Positions 52,479 through 61,836 of a stretch of 64,000 nucleotides of DNA are shown in pieces. The number at the start of each line of letters is the position of its first letter. The first letter of the stretch is position 1. Below the pieces are notes generated by a model. It made no database searches. It saw nothing but the letters and a program-made list of their open reading frames with translations, and was not told the origin of the DNA. The position numbers were made by a program, and so were the translations under genes. Source of the DNA: Algoriphagus machipongonensis (GTDB lineage Bacteria; Bacteroidota; Bacteroidia; Cytophagales; Cyclobacteriaceae); the NCBI RefSeq assembly GCF_000166275.1, contig NZ_CM001023.1:4570501-4634500 (forward strand), in the 5' to 3' direction.

Positions 52479-53294
52479 TTACCACTCCCAGAGATTACTC
52501 TCATATTCAAGGAGTTTGTATTCAAATGCCAAGGAATTCAAATATGCTTGAACTTCAGGATTCGGATTATCAGGATCTACTAAATCTGCAACCAGAGCAT
52601 TATCTGGATTGGTAAACTTCCTAACAACAGATTTAAATAACCGAGATTCAAAAGCTTCGTCATAAGTTAAGCTTTTCGAAAGGTTCTTGAAGTTAATCCA
52701 ACGTGCTTCAGGATGATCTTTGAAATAATTATAGAAATCCTTGTAGCGAATAAAAGCAATTGTTTTTTGGCCAGCATCAGAATTTGTCTCAGATGGCATT
52801 ACCAATTCTAGGTATTTGATATCAAAAACCATATCCGAGTGATGCTTGTCAAAAACAAAGTCTTCTCTGAAATCAAGGTAATACAATTGCTTCATAAAGA
52901 TGGAGTCACCTGTAGCATTCAACCAGAAGTTATCCTGAAATTCAGCGATAGAAAGTGGCTCAGTAAATTCTTCATCTGCAAAAACCTCTAAAGCATTTTC
53001 ATCAACAACGGCCTTGTAGATATAATCAATAATCCCATTTTTCTTAGCATCTCCTGCTCCATAGAGAGACAAATTATACTTCTCTCTTAAATCGATTCTT
53101 CTCCAAACACCCACTTGGTACATTTTATCATCCTCACGAATTCTTTTGACAGAGAATACGGTATCCATGTCAAAGGTTCTGTCTCCATATCCCGATGGTG
53201 TTACGCTCGTAGGTACTTGAGCTACACTTGCCAATGGTGCAATTAATACTGCAACCAGCAAGGATAAGATCAATTTTGGAAGAAAATTTTTCAT
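52479..53294 (-). CDS. gldN: GldN/PorN, type IX secretion system ring-associated protein
   Basis: A 271-residue periplasmic protein (signal peptide ending about VAQ, residue 26). The body (FDMDTVFSVKRIREDDKMYQVGVWRRIDLREKYN...PLSIAEFQDNF...FKSVVRKFTNPDNALVADL) is the GldN family, partner of the GldK lipoprotein in the outer-membrane-associated ring. Last gene of porP-gldKLMN; gap to gldM is 32 bases. Only one gldN is present here (Flavobacterium has a gldN/gldO pair). Confidence 0.94.
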   Translation of the reverse strand: MKNFLPKLILSLLVAVLIAPLASVAQVPTSVTPSGYGDRTFDMDTVFSVKRIREDDKMYQVGVWRRIDLREKYNLSLYGAGDAKKNGIIDYIYKAVVDENALEVFADEEFTEPLSIAEFQDNFWLNATGDSIFMKQLYYLDFREDFVFDKHHSDMVFDIKYLELVMPSETNSDAGQKTIAFIRYKDFYNYFKDHPEARWINFKNLSKSLTYDEAFESRLFKSVVRKFTNPDNALVADLVDPDNPNPEVQAYLNSLAFEYKLLEYESNLWEW

Positions 53295-53326
53295 AATAAT
53301 TATATCTTAAGATTCGTTTCCGGATA

Positions 53327-54934
53327 TTATTTCACTCCGATTCGAAGAACTTTATTCAAAGAAGAATTGATTTGATTCCCTCTAAAATTGGTACGGGTTA
53401 CTTGATTAACCACTACCACAATATCATCTCCAGCTCTAGCACTTTCTAGCAATTGACGCATCGCAAGGCTGTTTCCGTTTGAGATTTGAATGGTTTGTCT
53501 TGGAACGTCATTTCTCAACAACCTAACTTCACCACCTGTTACTTCAAACTTCGCATCTCTAGCCATAGTTCTACCAAATGTTGCTTCAGGAACTGCCAAA
53601 ACTTTCATGCCAGTTAAAGAACCAATCGCCTGTGCTTGTCCGGCATCTATTTCAGAACCGTTAGACAAGGAAGGAACAATAGTTGGATCTGGAACTGGTT
53701 TAATATCATACGCTACATCTCCAATTTTATTGCCTCCAGAGCTAACTCCAATAGTTACTTTTCCAGAAGCTCCAGGAACAACTGTAAGTTCACCAGGGGC
53801 ATTTCCTTTAATAGCTTGTCCATTGCTCACAGCAAAATCAGGAGAATAGGCATTACCTAAAGCTGGTACTTCAATCAACAGTTCGTTTGCACAATCCGCA
53901 TATAGCTGCTGTACAACTTCCGAAGATACTTTGATTACTGGCTGAGCCACGTAATACTCATATTCTACAGGAAGAATTTGATCCTCTCCACCAACATTTG
54001 TTTCAATCTCACCTTGAATCACTCTTCTAGCAAGACCTCTGTCATCATATTCACTCGCTGGAGTTACAGTAAATTCAATTTTACCGAAACCATTTTCAAC
54101 TGGAACAGATCTACCATCAATTGTCATAGTTGGTGCTGATGCAGAAGAACTTGATGCGATAAACATATCACCTTCAAATTTGGTACCTGCTGCAACCACA
54201 TTGGAAGTAGCCGCAATCCTTGCCTCAACGATATCTGCCTTGAAATAGAAAGTACCAATCGAACTTGTAATCTGAGACAATGCCTCACTTTCAATATTCA
54301 ATACTTCGTTTTGCCATTGAGAAATCAAAGCCATAACAGCTCCTACAGGTGATTTCACAAAATTCAGGGCAACGAAGTCTTTATTTTTTACTTCACTATC
54401 ATTAGCGAAAAGAGGAATCTCAGAAGCATCTTTTGCGATAGCTTGAAACTTCATATCAATTCCAATACCACTTAGTATCTGAGAAATTTGAGTTGGGTAA
54501 GAATTTAATCTTTCCTTCATCTCTTCTCCTTTACCTCTATTTGCGAAAATAGTACCTGGTACCTCAGTATTCTTCAAACTAGAACTTTCGAATGTTCCAG
54601 ATTCATTTCTCGCATTAGATTGTGTGATCAATTGCTGCTTTAAGTCTTCTAAGTAAGCATATACTTCTTTCGATGCATTTCTTACTTCCTCAGCCGCTGC
54701 AACTTTCGGAACATCCTTCTCATTATTTCCTTGTTGCTCTACGGTAGACTTGATAGAGCTTACCGTAAACTCATTTTTGGAAATATAGTTTTTGGAGGTC
54801 CGCTCCATGCCGTCATTCAGCAATACAAATTTCTGGAGGATCTGATTACTTACTTGGAGGGCCAATAAGGCCGTTAGTACCAAGTACATCATTCCGATCA
54901 TCCGCTGTCTAGGTGTCTCTTTAGCTCCTGCCAT
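53327..54934 (-). CDS. gldM: GldM/PorM, type IX secretion motor shaft protein
   Basis: A 535-residue inner-membrane protein with one N-terminal helix (about 13-30, MIGMMYLVLTALLALQVS) and a long periplasmic part of helical then beta domains (the GldM D1-D4 array; IQGEIETNVGGEDQILPVEYEYYVAQPVIKVS marks the start of the later domains). With GldL it forms the proton-driven rotary motor that powers T9SS and gliding. Normal length. The GETPRQRMIGMMYLVLTALLAL-type opening is one of the most conserved in the family. Plus-strand frames over it are shadows. Confidence 0.95.
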   Translation of the reverse strand: MAGAKETPRQRMIGMMYLVLTALLALQVSNQILQKFVLLNDGMERTSKNYISKNEFTVSSIKSTVEQQGNNEKDVPKVAAAEEVRNASKEVYAYLEDLKQQLITQSNARNESGTFESSSLKNTEVPGTIFANRGKGEEMKERLNSYPTQISQILSGIGIDMKFQAIAKDASEIPLFANDSEVKNKDFVALNFVKSPVGAVMALISQWQNEVLNIESEALSQITSSIGTFYFKADIVEARIAATSNVVAAGTKFEGDMFIASSSSASAPTMTIDGRSVPVENGFGKIEFTVTPASEYDDRGLARRVIQGEIETNVGGEDQILPVEYEYYVAQPVIKVSSEVVQQLYADCANELLIEVPALGNAYSPDFAVSNGQAIKGNAPGELTVVPGASGKVTIGVSSGGNKIGDVAYDIKPVPDPTIVPSLSNGSEIDAGQAQAIGSLTGMKVLAVPEATFGRTMARDAKFEVTGGEVRLLRNDVPRQTIQISNGNSLAMRQLLESARAGDDIVVVVNQVTRTNFRGNQINSSLNKVLRIGVK

Positions 54935-54970
54935 CTTTGTTTTTTTTCTATTCTAGATGTATGAGTATAA

Positions 54971-55771
54971 TTAACCTTTCATAGCGGATAGCATTCCACC
55001 ATAGATTTTATTCAATGAACTTACGTTTTGATTTAATTTGGCTAATTCATTTTTGAATGCTTCAGTTTCTTTACCTGCTTCAGTAAGCCCCTCCATCGCT
55101 GCAGTCATATTAGAATAGAATTTATTCAATGTCTTCACATGGCTGTTAGCATCCTGTAACTCCATCTCATAAACACTATTTAATGCTGAAAGATTTTTGG
55201 TTACTGTCTGTACTTGCGTATGGTATTCTTTCGCATCCTGAGAAGCTGAAGACATTTCTGTCAAGGCAGCAGCAGTTTTGCTATAAGAAGCGTTCATATC
55301 TACCAAAGTTTTAGCGGCAGACTTCACGTTAGTTGCATATTCGTTTGTAGCAACAGCTGCATCAGATAGGTTACCCATCTTTTCAGCTGAGGTTGCCAAG
55401 TTTTTCATTCCTTGACCAAGGCTTTCAATCAATTCAGGACCTACATTTGCTTTAGCAAGCATATCATCCAATTTTTGAGAAACGCTATCTCCAGGGGCAG
55501 CACTTGCCACTTTTCTAGCTGTTGGCTCTCCTCCCTCTAATTCAGGATAAACTTTTGCCCAGTCTACTTCCTCATGTCTTGGTTCGAATGCAGAGAGGAA
55601 GAAAATTACAGCCTCAGTTGTTAAACCAATTGTAATCATTAAGTTACCTCCTGCCCAATCCAAAATCTTGAACATCGCACCGAGAATAACCACTGACGCA
55701 CCGATACCATAGATCTTTGGCATGATGCTGCCGTAAAATTTCGACTTAAATGAATTGCTGTTATTAGCCAT
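54971..55771 (-). CDS. gldL: GldL/PorL, type IX secretion motor stator
   Basis: A 266-residue inner-membrane protein: two helices at about 20-38 (YGIGASVVILGAMFKILDW) and 44-62 (LMITIGLTTEAVIFFLSAF), then a cytoplasmic coiled coil (about 100-266) rich in Ala, Ser and Asn. Glu53 in the second helix is at the position of the conserved proton-carrying Glu of PorL/GldL. It surrounds the GldM helices as the stator ring. Gap to gldM 36 bases, to gldK 62 bases. Confidence 0.95.
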   Translation of the reverse strand: MANNSNSFKSKFYGSIMPKIYGIGASVVILGAMFKILDWAGGNLMITIGLTTEAVIFFLSAFEPRHEEVDWAKVYPELEGGEPTARKVASAAPGDSVSQKLDDMLAKANVGPELIESLGQGMKNLATSAEKMGNLSDAAVATNEYATNVKSAAKTLVDMNASYSKTAAALTEMSSASQDAKEYHTQVQTVTKNLSALNSVYEMELQDANSHVKTLNKFYSNMTAAMEGLTEAGKETEAFKNELAKLNQNVSSLNKIYGGMLSAMKG

Positions 55772-55833
55772 TTTAAAATTAAATATTAAGGTGTTAGGTT
55801 TTTTATATTAATGGATTTACTCTGAAATAGTGA

Positions 55834-56928
55834 TTATCTCCTTCTTCTTCTAGAGGACTTAACATCCATAGAACCAGATCTACCGATAAACGTCATAACG
55901 GTTCTGAATCCTATGTGAGCTTGAGCCACATCTTCATACTCATAAGTTCTTGTGCTTGTCTCAAGGTAGTGAGCGATGTCTTTCCAGCTACCACCTCTTA
56001 CAATTTTTCTTGGCTCATTTGGATCCTCATATACTGGGTTCAAGTCCCAAGTAATAGCGCTAGAAGTAGCAGCATATGCATCAAGCACCCACTCGGCTAC
56101 ATTACCAGACATATTATATAATCCAAAGCCATTTGGCGCAAAAACGTCAACCGGAGCTGTATAAGGGAATCCATCATCAATGTAATTTCCTCGACCCGGC
56201 TTGAAATTAGCCATTAGACAACCTCTCTTATTTTTAAGGTAAGGACCGCCCCATGGATATTTGGCAACATCTTTACCCCCTTTAGCAGCGTATTCCCACT
56301 CTGCCTCAGATGGAAGTCTAAACGGAGTCATATCATATTGTGATTCATCGTTAGCTCTCATATGATAGGTTCTCCATTCGCAATATTGCTTCGCTTGATT
56401 CCAGGAAATTCCTACAACAGGATAATTATCAAATGCCGGATGATCGAAATAGAACTCCATCAATGGGTCACCATAGTGATAAGAGAAACTTGTTGACCAA
56501 ACAGTAGTATCTGGTTTCAGCTCTTCTAAGTCAAATGTTGGTGGCTCTTTTAATGTAGTAGGTGTACCCGTCTCTAATTGTCCACTTTTTACTGCTTCCA
56601 AAAACTGTCGATACTTATTATTGGACACCTCATATTTGTCCATGAAAAATTCTGAGATCGTAATTTGCTTGTTCATCGAAGATTGAGTGTAAGCAATATC
56701 TTCATCAGATTGTCCCATCCAAAAAGTACCTGCTTTAATGGGAACCATGTCTACAGGCAAATTCTGCTGCCAGCTTTCCCTCTTGGGAACTCCGGTAACT
56801 TCTCCTCTTCTATTAGCCTTTTCACTGGCAGACCCTTTCTTATTAAAGAGACCGCAGCCAGGTAATAGTGTCGCAACCGCCAACCCTAACGTAATTGGCA
56901 ATAAGCGAAAATTCATTTTTTTATACAT
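55834..56928 (-). CDS. gldK: GldK/PorK, type IX secretion lipoprotein with FGE-like fold
   Basis: About 364 residues. I choose ATG 56928 (MYKKMNFRLLPITLGLAVATLLPGC), which puts the lipobox Cys near position 25; starts at 56949 and 56916 are also possible. The body is a formylglycine-generating-enzyme/SUMF1-like domain (VPIKAGTFWMGQSDEDIAYTQSS; VGISWNQAKQYCEWRT; RLPSEAEWEYAAKGG; NGFGLYNMSGNVAEWVLDAY; RIVRGGSW-type end). As in other GldK it is structural, making the outer-membrane ring with GldN. It follows the PorP-like gene by about 150 bases. Confidence 0.95.
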   Translation of the reverse strand: MYKKMNFRLLPITLGLAVATLLPGCGLFNKKGSASEKANRRGEVTGVPKRESWQQNLPVDMVPIKAGTFWMGQSDEDIAYTQSSMNKQITISEFFMDKYEVSNNKYRQFLEAVKSGQLETGTPTTLKEPPTFDLEELKPDTTVWSTSFSYHYGDPLMEFYFDHPAFDNYPVVGISWNQAKQYCEWRTYHMRANDESQYDMTPFRLPSEAEWEYAAKGGKDVAKYPWGGPYLKNKRGCLMANFKPGRGNYIDDGFPYTAPVDVFAPNGFGLYNMSGNVAEWVLDAYAATSSAITWDLNPVYEDPNEPRKIVRGGSWKDIAHYLETSTRTYEYEDVAQAHIGFRTVMTFIGRSGSMDVKSSRRRRR

Positions 56929-57026
56929 AAATGACGTTTTTGAGTTCATCAAAATAGTGGCTCAAATAAAATACACACAATCAGCGAAATTTAGCTGAAT
57001 TTGGCTCAATAATGCAAATAACTTGC

Positions 57027-57034
57027 CAAATTTA
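57027..57034 (-). promoter_or_regulatory. Candidate -7 element before gldK
   Basis: On the minus strand TAAATTTG (57034-57027) fits TAnnTTTG, about 100 bases before the gldK start; the -33 TTG is missing. It would allow gldKLMN to be expressed apart from porP. Confidence 0.3.
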
Positions 57035-57106
57035 TCCGCTACGGATTTCTTGGGCTTAAGGTTCTATTTGGGTTAACTTTTTTCGGAACATTCTAACATT
57101 CAAGAA

Positions 57107-58087
57107 TTAGAATCTAAATCGAGGCGTTCTTTGTATCACCCGTTCCACTTGCCTACTGATGTCTGATAAAGTATATCTCAACATAAGTTCATGACTTGTC
57201 GGAGCTTTGGCGGAAGCCCCACTGACAACTAAGTCAAAAGCATATCCCAATTTTAACGAATTATCTCTTAAAATACTGTAACCAAGTATAAAAGAAATTG
57301 ATTCTTCCCCTCTATAGGCCAATCCACCACTTATTTTATTTGCGTGTGTTGCAATAACGCTCACATCATAAGAAAAATTATTAAATGAAACCGACTTTAT
57401 CAGAAAACTTGGTTCAATGGCCAATTGGCCCACAGGTCTAAATCTATATCCAAACAACAAATAAGAATGATTCTTTAGCTGATTAGCATAAGAACCATCA
57501 CCAAAATCAAAATCTGGCTGGTTTAGATGGCGACTACTTAATCCTATGTAATAATTCCCCCTATCAAATAAGAGGCCTGCACTGAAATTCAAATTCATTT
57601 GGCTCTCTTTACCCGCTGTGGGTAAATTTGGCTCTGGATTCACCACTACCAATTCTCCATAGTCAAGAGAACTGGAGAAAATCCCTACAGATGCACCAAA
57701 TGAAATAGTAGCTCTATTGAATTTTCTATGATAAGAACCCTGGAGGTTTACTTCTAAATTAGAACTAGCACCAATTTGATCATTTACCAAAGTCAGTCCA
57801 TATCCAATATTTTTAGAATCTAACCTTCCCTGAGCCGTGAGAAGCTGCGTTGTCGGCGCTCCTCCTTGGCCGGAAGAGGTACTGTAGTTGGCCCACTGCG
57901 ACCTATGTAGGGCAGAAAACCGAAATCCTCCATCCTTACCAGCAAAGGCAGGATTATAATACATGCCATTGTACATGTATTGCGTAAACTGAGCATCTTG
58001 CTGGGCCATCACAGAAGTGAAGCTTACAAGAAACAATAAGACTATGAGACTCTTAAAAAAGTACTTCCAATGGCCGTTTTGAATCAT
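57107..58087 (-). CDS. porP: PorP/SprF-type outer membrane protein
   Basis: A 326-residue exported beta-barrel (signal peptide ending VMAQ, about residue 29). The mature start QQDAQFTQYMYNGMYYNPAFAGKDGGFRFSALHRSQWANY is the standard PorP/SprF opening, and alternating amphipathic strands run to LMLRYTLSDI near the end. Family members are partners of secreted adhesins or structural T9SS parts. Position directly before gldKLMN, as in Porphyromonas porPKLMN, supports the PorP role over the adhesin-linked SprF paralogues. An additional promoter-like TAAATTTG lies at 57034-57027 before gldK. Confidence 0.9.
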   Translation of the reverse strand: MIQNGHWKYFFKSLIVLLFLVSFTSVMAQQDAQFTQYMYNGMYYNPAFAGKDGGFRFSALHRSQWANYSTSSGQGGAPTTQLLTAQGRLDSKNIGYGLTLVNDQIGASSNLEVNLQGSYHRKFNRATISFGASVGIFSSSLDYGELVVVNPEPNLPTAGKESQMNLNFSAGLLFDRGNYYIGLSSRHLNQPDFDFGDGSYANQLKNHSYLLFGYRFRPVGQLAIEPSFLIKSVSFNNFSYDVSVIATHANKISGGLAYRGEESISFILGYSILRDNSLKLGYAFDLVVSGASAKAPTSHELMLRYTLSDISRQVERVIQRTPRFRF

Positions 58088-58163
58088 TTGCGAGTGGTTT
58101 ATTCCAATCTGAAAACTATTGTAATGATTTAAACTGAAAAACCACAGGTTTTGATTCTAAGAT

Positions 58164-58937
58164 TTACAAATTATTCGCCTTTTTTATATAGAGCTCCAAT
58201 GCTCCTGTCATACTTGGGGCATTTGGAAGCGGCGCTTCAATGTCCAAAATCAAATCTAAATCACGCACTGCTTTGGCTGTGGTTGGTCCAAAAGTCGCGA
58301 TTCTGGTTTTTCCCTGAGTAAAGTCTGGAAAATTAACCTTTAATGATTTGATCCCTGAAGGACTGAAGAAGGCAAGAATATCATACTTCACTTCAGCTAA
58401 ATCAGATAAATCCGCTGCAAGCGTATGATAAATGATCGCCTCAGTAAAATCTATCCCATTCTTTTCCATGTAATCTGGAATCACATCTTTTCTGATGTCA
58501 GAGCAAGGGAAAAGATACTTCTCAGATTTATGCTTTTTGAAGTAATCAAATAAATCCTCCGCTGTCTTTTGACCTACGAATAATTTTCGCTTTCGGATTA
58601 CAATATATTTTTGAAGATAATGCGCTGTCTGATCTGAAATACAAAAGTACTTCATCTCTGCTGGCATTTCGATCTTAAAATCCTTACAAATCGCAAAGAA
58701 ATGATCGATGGCATTACGGCTGGTGAAAATAATTGCCGTATGCTTTAAAATATCAATTTTCTGCTTCCTAAACTCCTTAGAAGGAACTGGCTCAACCTTG
58801 ATAAACTGTCGGAAATCTATTTTTAAATTATACTTCTCCGCCAACTGTACATAAGGTGAATTACCACTTGCTGGTTTGGGTTGAGAAACTAGAATACTTT
58901 TTACTGGTCTTAACCTGTCTTTGCTGGTCGCACTCAT
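58164..58937 (-). CDS. hemD: Uroporphyrinogen-III synthase
   Basis: About 257 residues from ATG 58937 (MSATSKDRLRPVKSILVSQPKPA); the longer frame from 59030 overlaps the DUF4271 gene and is not needed. The two-lobed HemD fold is indicated by the N-terminal VKSILVSQP strand, the hinge segment IIFTSRNAIDHFFAI (about 85-99) and the second-lobe IIYHTL...ILAFFSPSGIKSL (about 180-205) and TRIATFGPTTAKAVRDL. It cyclises hydroxymethylbilane to uroporphyrinogen III. Sequence conservation in this family is low, so the call rests on these landmarks. It lies between DUF4271 and porP. Confidence 0.88.
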   Translation of the reverse strand: MSATSKDRLRPVKSILVSQPKPASGNSPYVQLAEKYNLKIDFRQFIKVEPVPSKEFRKQKIDILKHTAIIFTSRNAIDHFFAICKDFKIEMPAEMKYFCISDQTAHYLQKYIVIRKRKLFVGQKTAEDLFDYFKKHKSEKYLFPCSDIRKDVIPDYMEKNGIDFTEAIIYHTLAADLSDLAEVKYDILAFFSPSGIKSLKVNFPDFTQGKTRIATFGPTTAKAVRDLDLILDIEAPLPNAPSMTGALELYIKKANNL

Positions 58938-58966
58938 GCTAGATATTTGCTTTGATTGTCCTAATC

Positions 58967-60091
58967 TTATTGTCCTAAAATCATGATCCACTTGGCTATG
59001 ATTAAAAAGGGCACTAATTCCGCGATGCAAAGGTAAGTAAATAAATGATATTTCTTAAAGCTCAATCTATTCATCATAATGAAGAATAATCCCAGCACTC
59101 CAATGATATAAACCCAGAAAAAAGCTGATAATGAGACCCCTATGGCCTCTTTTGAAGCAGAAAAATCGTTAACTAAAAAAAATGCAATTATTAGCACCAA
59201 AGTCGCTACTGTCATTACCACCAAGCGCAATAGATAAAAGAAGTGAGCAAACTCAAGCTTTCCCAGATCAAATAAATAGGCAAATACTCGAATCCCGACA
59301 AACTTGATCATAGTCAGAAGAAAAAACCCAAAAGTCCCAATTAACCAAAGACTAATCAAAGAATTATAATCTACTCCAAACCAGACTTCTAACCATTCGA
59401 TTCTATAAAAAACAAGCCCTATCACACCCACCAAAGCAGCCATCAAATTGACCATCAGGATATAAAACAACACATCCATCGAAAAGAACTTTTGAAGACT
59501 CCCTGTATCCGAGAAATCCTCTGCAGTAATAAGAGAATCCGGTCTAATCATGGATGCAAATAAATAGGGGTAGGCAACTTTATAAAATGCCATAATCAGC
59601 AGGATAACAAACACCGCAACAAAATAAAAATCACGCAAATCTTGCCTGTTGAACTCCCTTTGCTGCATTACTAATTCCCCTTCTGACTTACCTAAACTTT
59701 TTTCGGCCTTTGGTTTCAAAACTTTCTTGACGGATGCGTCCCCCAAAGAAATCCCCTTTTTAAACACAGTCAACTCTATTTCATCTGTACCAAACTCTTT
59801 AGACAAATCCATGATACTCCTAGAAAAAGTCGTATCTGCCTGGGAATAAACCCAAAGTTTCTCTCCAATGAAAACCACAGATTTCTCAGGAAACTCAAAT
59901 GCAATATTGGCTAAAGGAAAAGTCTTTAAATCCAGAGGCAAAACCAACCGATCATTTGGGCTTACCCAGGATTCATCCTTTCCTGTCTCCCAATCATTGG
60001 TATAATCCTGCAAAACCTGCGAGCTTGCTTTGTGTCCAAAGCTTACCAAGGCCAAAAGGAAAAGGAAGTTGAAGAAAAAACGCTGGTTCAT
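58967..60091 (-). CDS. DUF4271 membrane protein
   Basis: A 374-residue protein: signal-like start (MNQRFFFNFLFLLALVSFGHKASSQ), a periplasmic part of about 130 residues (ending in a REFNRQDLRDFYF turn), then seven or eight membrane helices to the C-terminus. This is DUF4271, a Bacteroidota family commonly encoded next to hemD. Function is unknown; adjacency to hemD and to the Omp85 protein (two-base gap) suggests envelope or heme-linked work, which is inference. Confidence 0.88.
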   Translation of the reverse strand: MNQRFFFNFLFLLALVSFGHKASSQVLQDYTNDWETGKDESWVSPNDRLVLPLDLKTFPLANIAFEFPEKSVVFIGEKLWVYSQADTTFSRSIMDLSKEFGTDEIELTVFKKGISLGDASVKKVLKPKAEKSLGKSEGELVMQQREFNRQDLRDFYFVAVFVILLIMAFYKVAYPYLFASMIRPDSLITAEDFSDTGSLQKFFSMDVLFYILMVNLMAALVGVIGLVFYRIEWLEVWFGVDYNSLISLWLIGTFGFFLLTMIKFVGIRVFAYLFDLGKLEFAHFFYLLRLVVMTVATLVLIIAFFLVNDFSASKEAIGVSLSAFFWVYIIGVLGLFFIMMNRLSFKKYHLFTYLCIAELVPFLIIAKWIMILGQ

Positions 60092-60093
60092 AA

Positions 60094-61794
60094 TTAAAAT
60101 CTCGCCAAGTACCCAAAATGGATTTTGGAATAAGAGAAAGACAAAGGTTGTAAATTAGATTTTCCCAATCCATAAATAAATCTAAAAACTCCATTGCCAG
60201 TCTCAAGATTTATTCCTGCACCAAAAGAAATTGGAATATCTCTGGTTAATTCCTCATAGGGGTTCGTCAGTAATCCTATATCAGAAAACAACATGAGATA
60301 GGAATTCTCTCCAAAAATCAATCGCTGCTCCATATTGAGGTAGCCATAAGTCTTCGCAAAAAAGAAATTTTCATTAAATCCTCTGATACTTTTTAGACCT
60401 CCAATCCTGAATAAATCATTTAAGAATAGGTTTTTATTTCTGGTGAATCCACCGGAACCTCGAAACCACATTCCCCACAATGGTCGAACATAAACGTGCT
60501 GTTCTACTTGAAAATTGCCCGTAACCTGAGGACTATTTAAGTCCAACCCTTGATAAACTTCAGAAGGTATACCCGTATTCTGTAAAATCTTTTTATTCCC
60601 AGTGGCCATCTCTATTTGAACTTTCATTCCTCTGCGAGGGAAAAACTGACTATCTAGCCAATTAAAGTTCAAGCCTATTCCATATTGATTCCATCGATAG
60701 TCGGCTACCTCTGGTAACTCCTTCAAATCTTGGTATCCAGAGGTGCTAATTAAATCACTAGCCTCTCTATTGGTAAAAAACCTAATATTTCCAGTTCCTG
60801 AAAAGCGATAGTCAAAGTCCAAAGAAAAAGCTCTCTTAATGAAAGTACTATCCTGCTTTAGCAAGTTAAAACCGAGCTGAACACTCAAAGGGGATCGAAA
60901 AATAAAAGACTCTTTTGCTTGAATGCCCAATGACTGACTTTGGGGATTCATTCTCAACCAGTGGACTGCTATATCTCTACCTTTCCCTCCCAAATGATAA
61001 AGCTCTAAATCCAATTGTCCCGTAATCAAGACTTTTCCGGGTTCATTTTCATTCGGCAAGAGACCTATTACCCCATCAATAACATTTACGTTGCGGTCTC
61101 TTAAATAAAAGGTGGGCTTCGCACTTTTATTTTGAAAACTTAACCCAGGCGCATTGCTAAGTTCAAAATAAGGAGTGTTTTGGAGTGTTTTGCTAGATTC
61201 AATAAACTCTTTTTGCGAGAATGGAGTACCTGGCTTAATTCCCGTGAGGTTTTGAATAAAAATAGCTTTGGTATTCGTATTGCCGGAAACCTCCACACTA
61301 TCCCAGGTTATCAGGGGTCCAGTTTCAAGATTAATTGAAGCCAAAACCTCCTTCCCTTCACGCTGTAAACTATCTAGTCTTAGTTGAACAAATGGATAGC
61401 CCGAATTTTCAAAAAAATTCAAAACCTGACTGCTCCAATGATTCCACTCCGCAAAACTCGCCTTCCCAATTGGGATTTCTTCCCACACAGGATCGGGTAC
61501 ATTTCCCTTTCTTAACCCTACCAGTTTAAACCTGTCTCCAGACACTAGATTATATTCCAAAGAATCCGTTTTTTCAGTGGTTTTTTCCAAGTAAGCGGCT
61601 AAATACCCTTCTGCCACCGCAGTAGTTAAAATGGAATCAAGCGTGCTTTGAACCTTCAGTTCCTCATCAAAATATCTCCAGACTTCTTCGGTAGAATTAT
61701 CATTCTTCACCTTCAACCAAAAGCCCCCTTGCGCCTGCAAATAGCCAGGACAAAAGAGAAGAATCAGAAGGCCAAAGGATAGGTACTTACTCAA
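60094..61794 (-). CDS. Omp85/BamA-superfamily outer membrane protein
   Basis: A 566-residue exported protein (signal peptide ending LQAQ, about residue 22). A POTRA-like region lies at about 110-215 (VQLRLDSLQREGKEVLASINLETGPLITWDSVEVSG then TKAIFIQNLTGIKPGTPFSQKEF), followed by a 12-16-strand beta barrel. The barrel contains GLKSIRGFNENFFF, the RGF lid-lock motif of the superfamily, and ends FGYLARF with a terminal aromatic. It is smaller than BamA (one or two POTRAs), so a TamA- or ShlB-like role is possible. The start codon is TTG with no nearby ATG. First of the Omp85-DUF4271-hemD run. Confidence 0.87.
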   Translation of the reverse strand: MSKYLSFGLLILLFCPGYLQAQGGFWLKVKNDNSTEEVWRYFDEELKVQSTLDSILTTAVAEGYLAAYLEKTTEKTDSLEYNLVSGDRFKLVGLRKGNVPDPVWEEIPIGKASFAEWNHWSSQVLNFFENSGYPFVQLRLDSLQREGKEVLASINLETGPLITWDSVEVSGNTNTKAIFIQNLTGIKPGTPFSQKEFIESSKTLQNTPYFELSNAPGLSFQNKSAKPTFYLRDRNVNVIDGVIGLLPNENEPGKVLITGQLDLELYHLGGKGRDIAVHWLRMNPQSQSLGIQAKESFIFRSPLSVQLGFNLLKQDSTFIKRAFSLDFDYRFSGTGNIRFFTNREASDLISTSGYQDLKELPEVADYRWNQYGIGLNFNWLDSQFFPRRGMKVQIEMATGNKKILQNTGIPSEVYQGLDLNSPQVTGNFQVEQHVYVRPLWGMWFRGSGGFTRNKNLFLNDLFRIGGLKSIRGFNENFFFAKTYGYLNMEQRLIFGENSYLMLFSDIGLLTNPYEELTRDIPISFGAGINLETGNGVFRFIYGLGKSNLQPLSFSYSKIHFGYLARF

Positions 61795-61836
61795 GAGACT
61801 CGGGAATGATTATATTCGCAAAATAACAGAAATACA

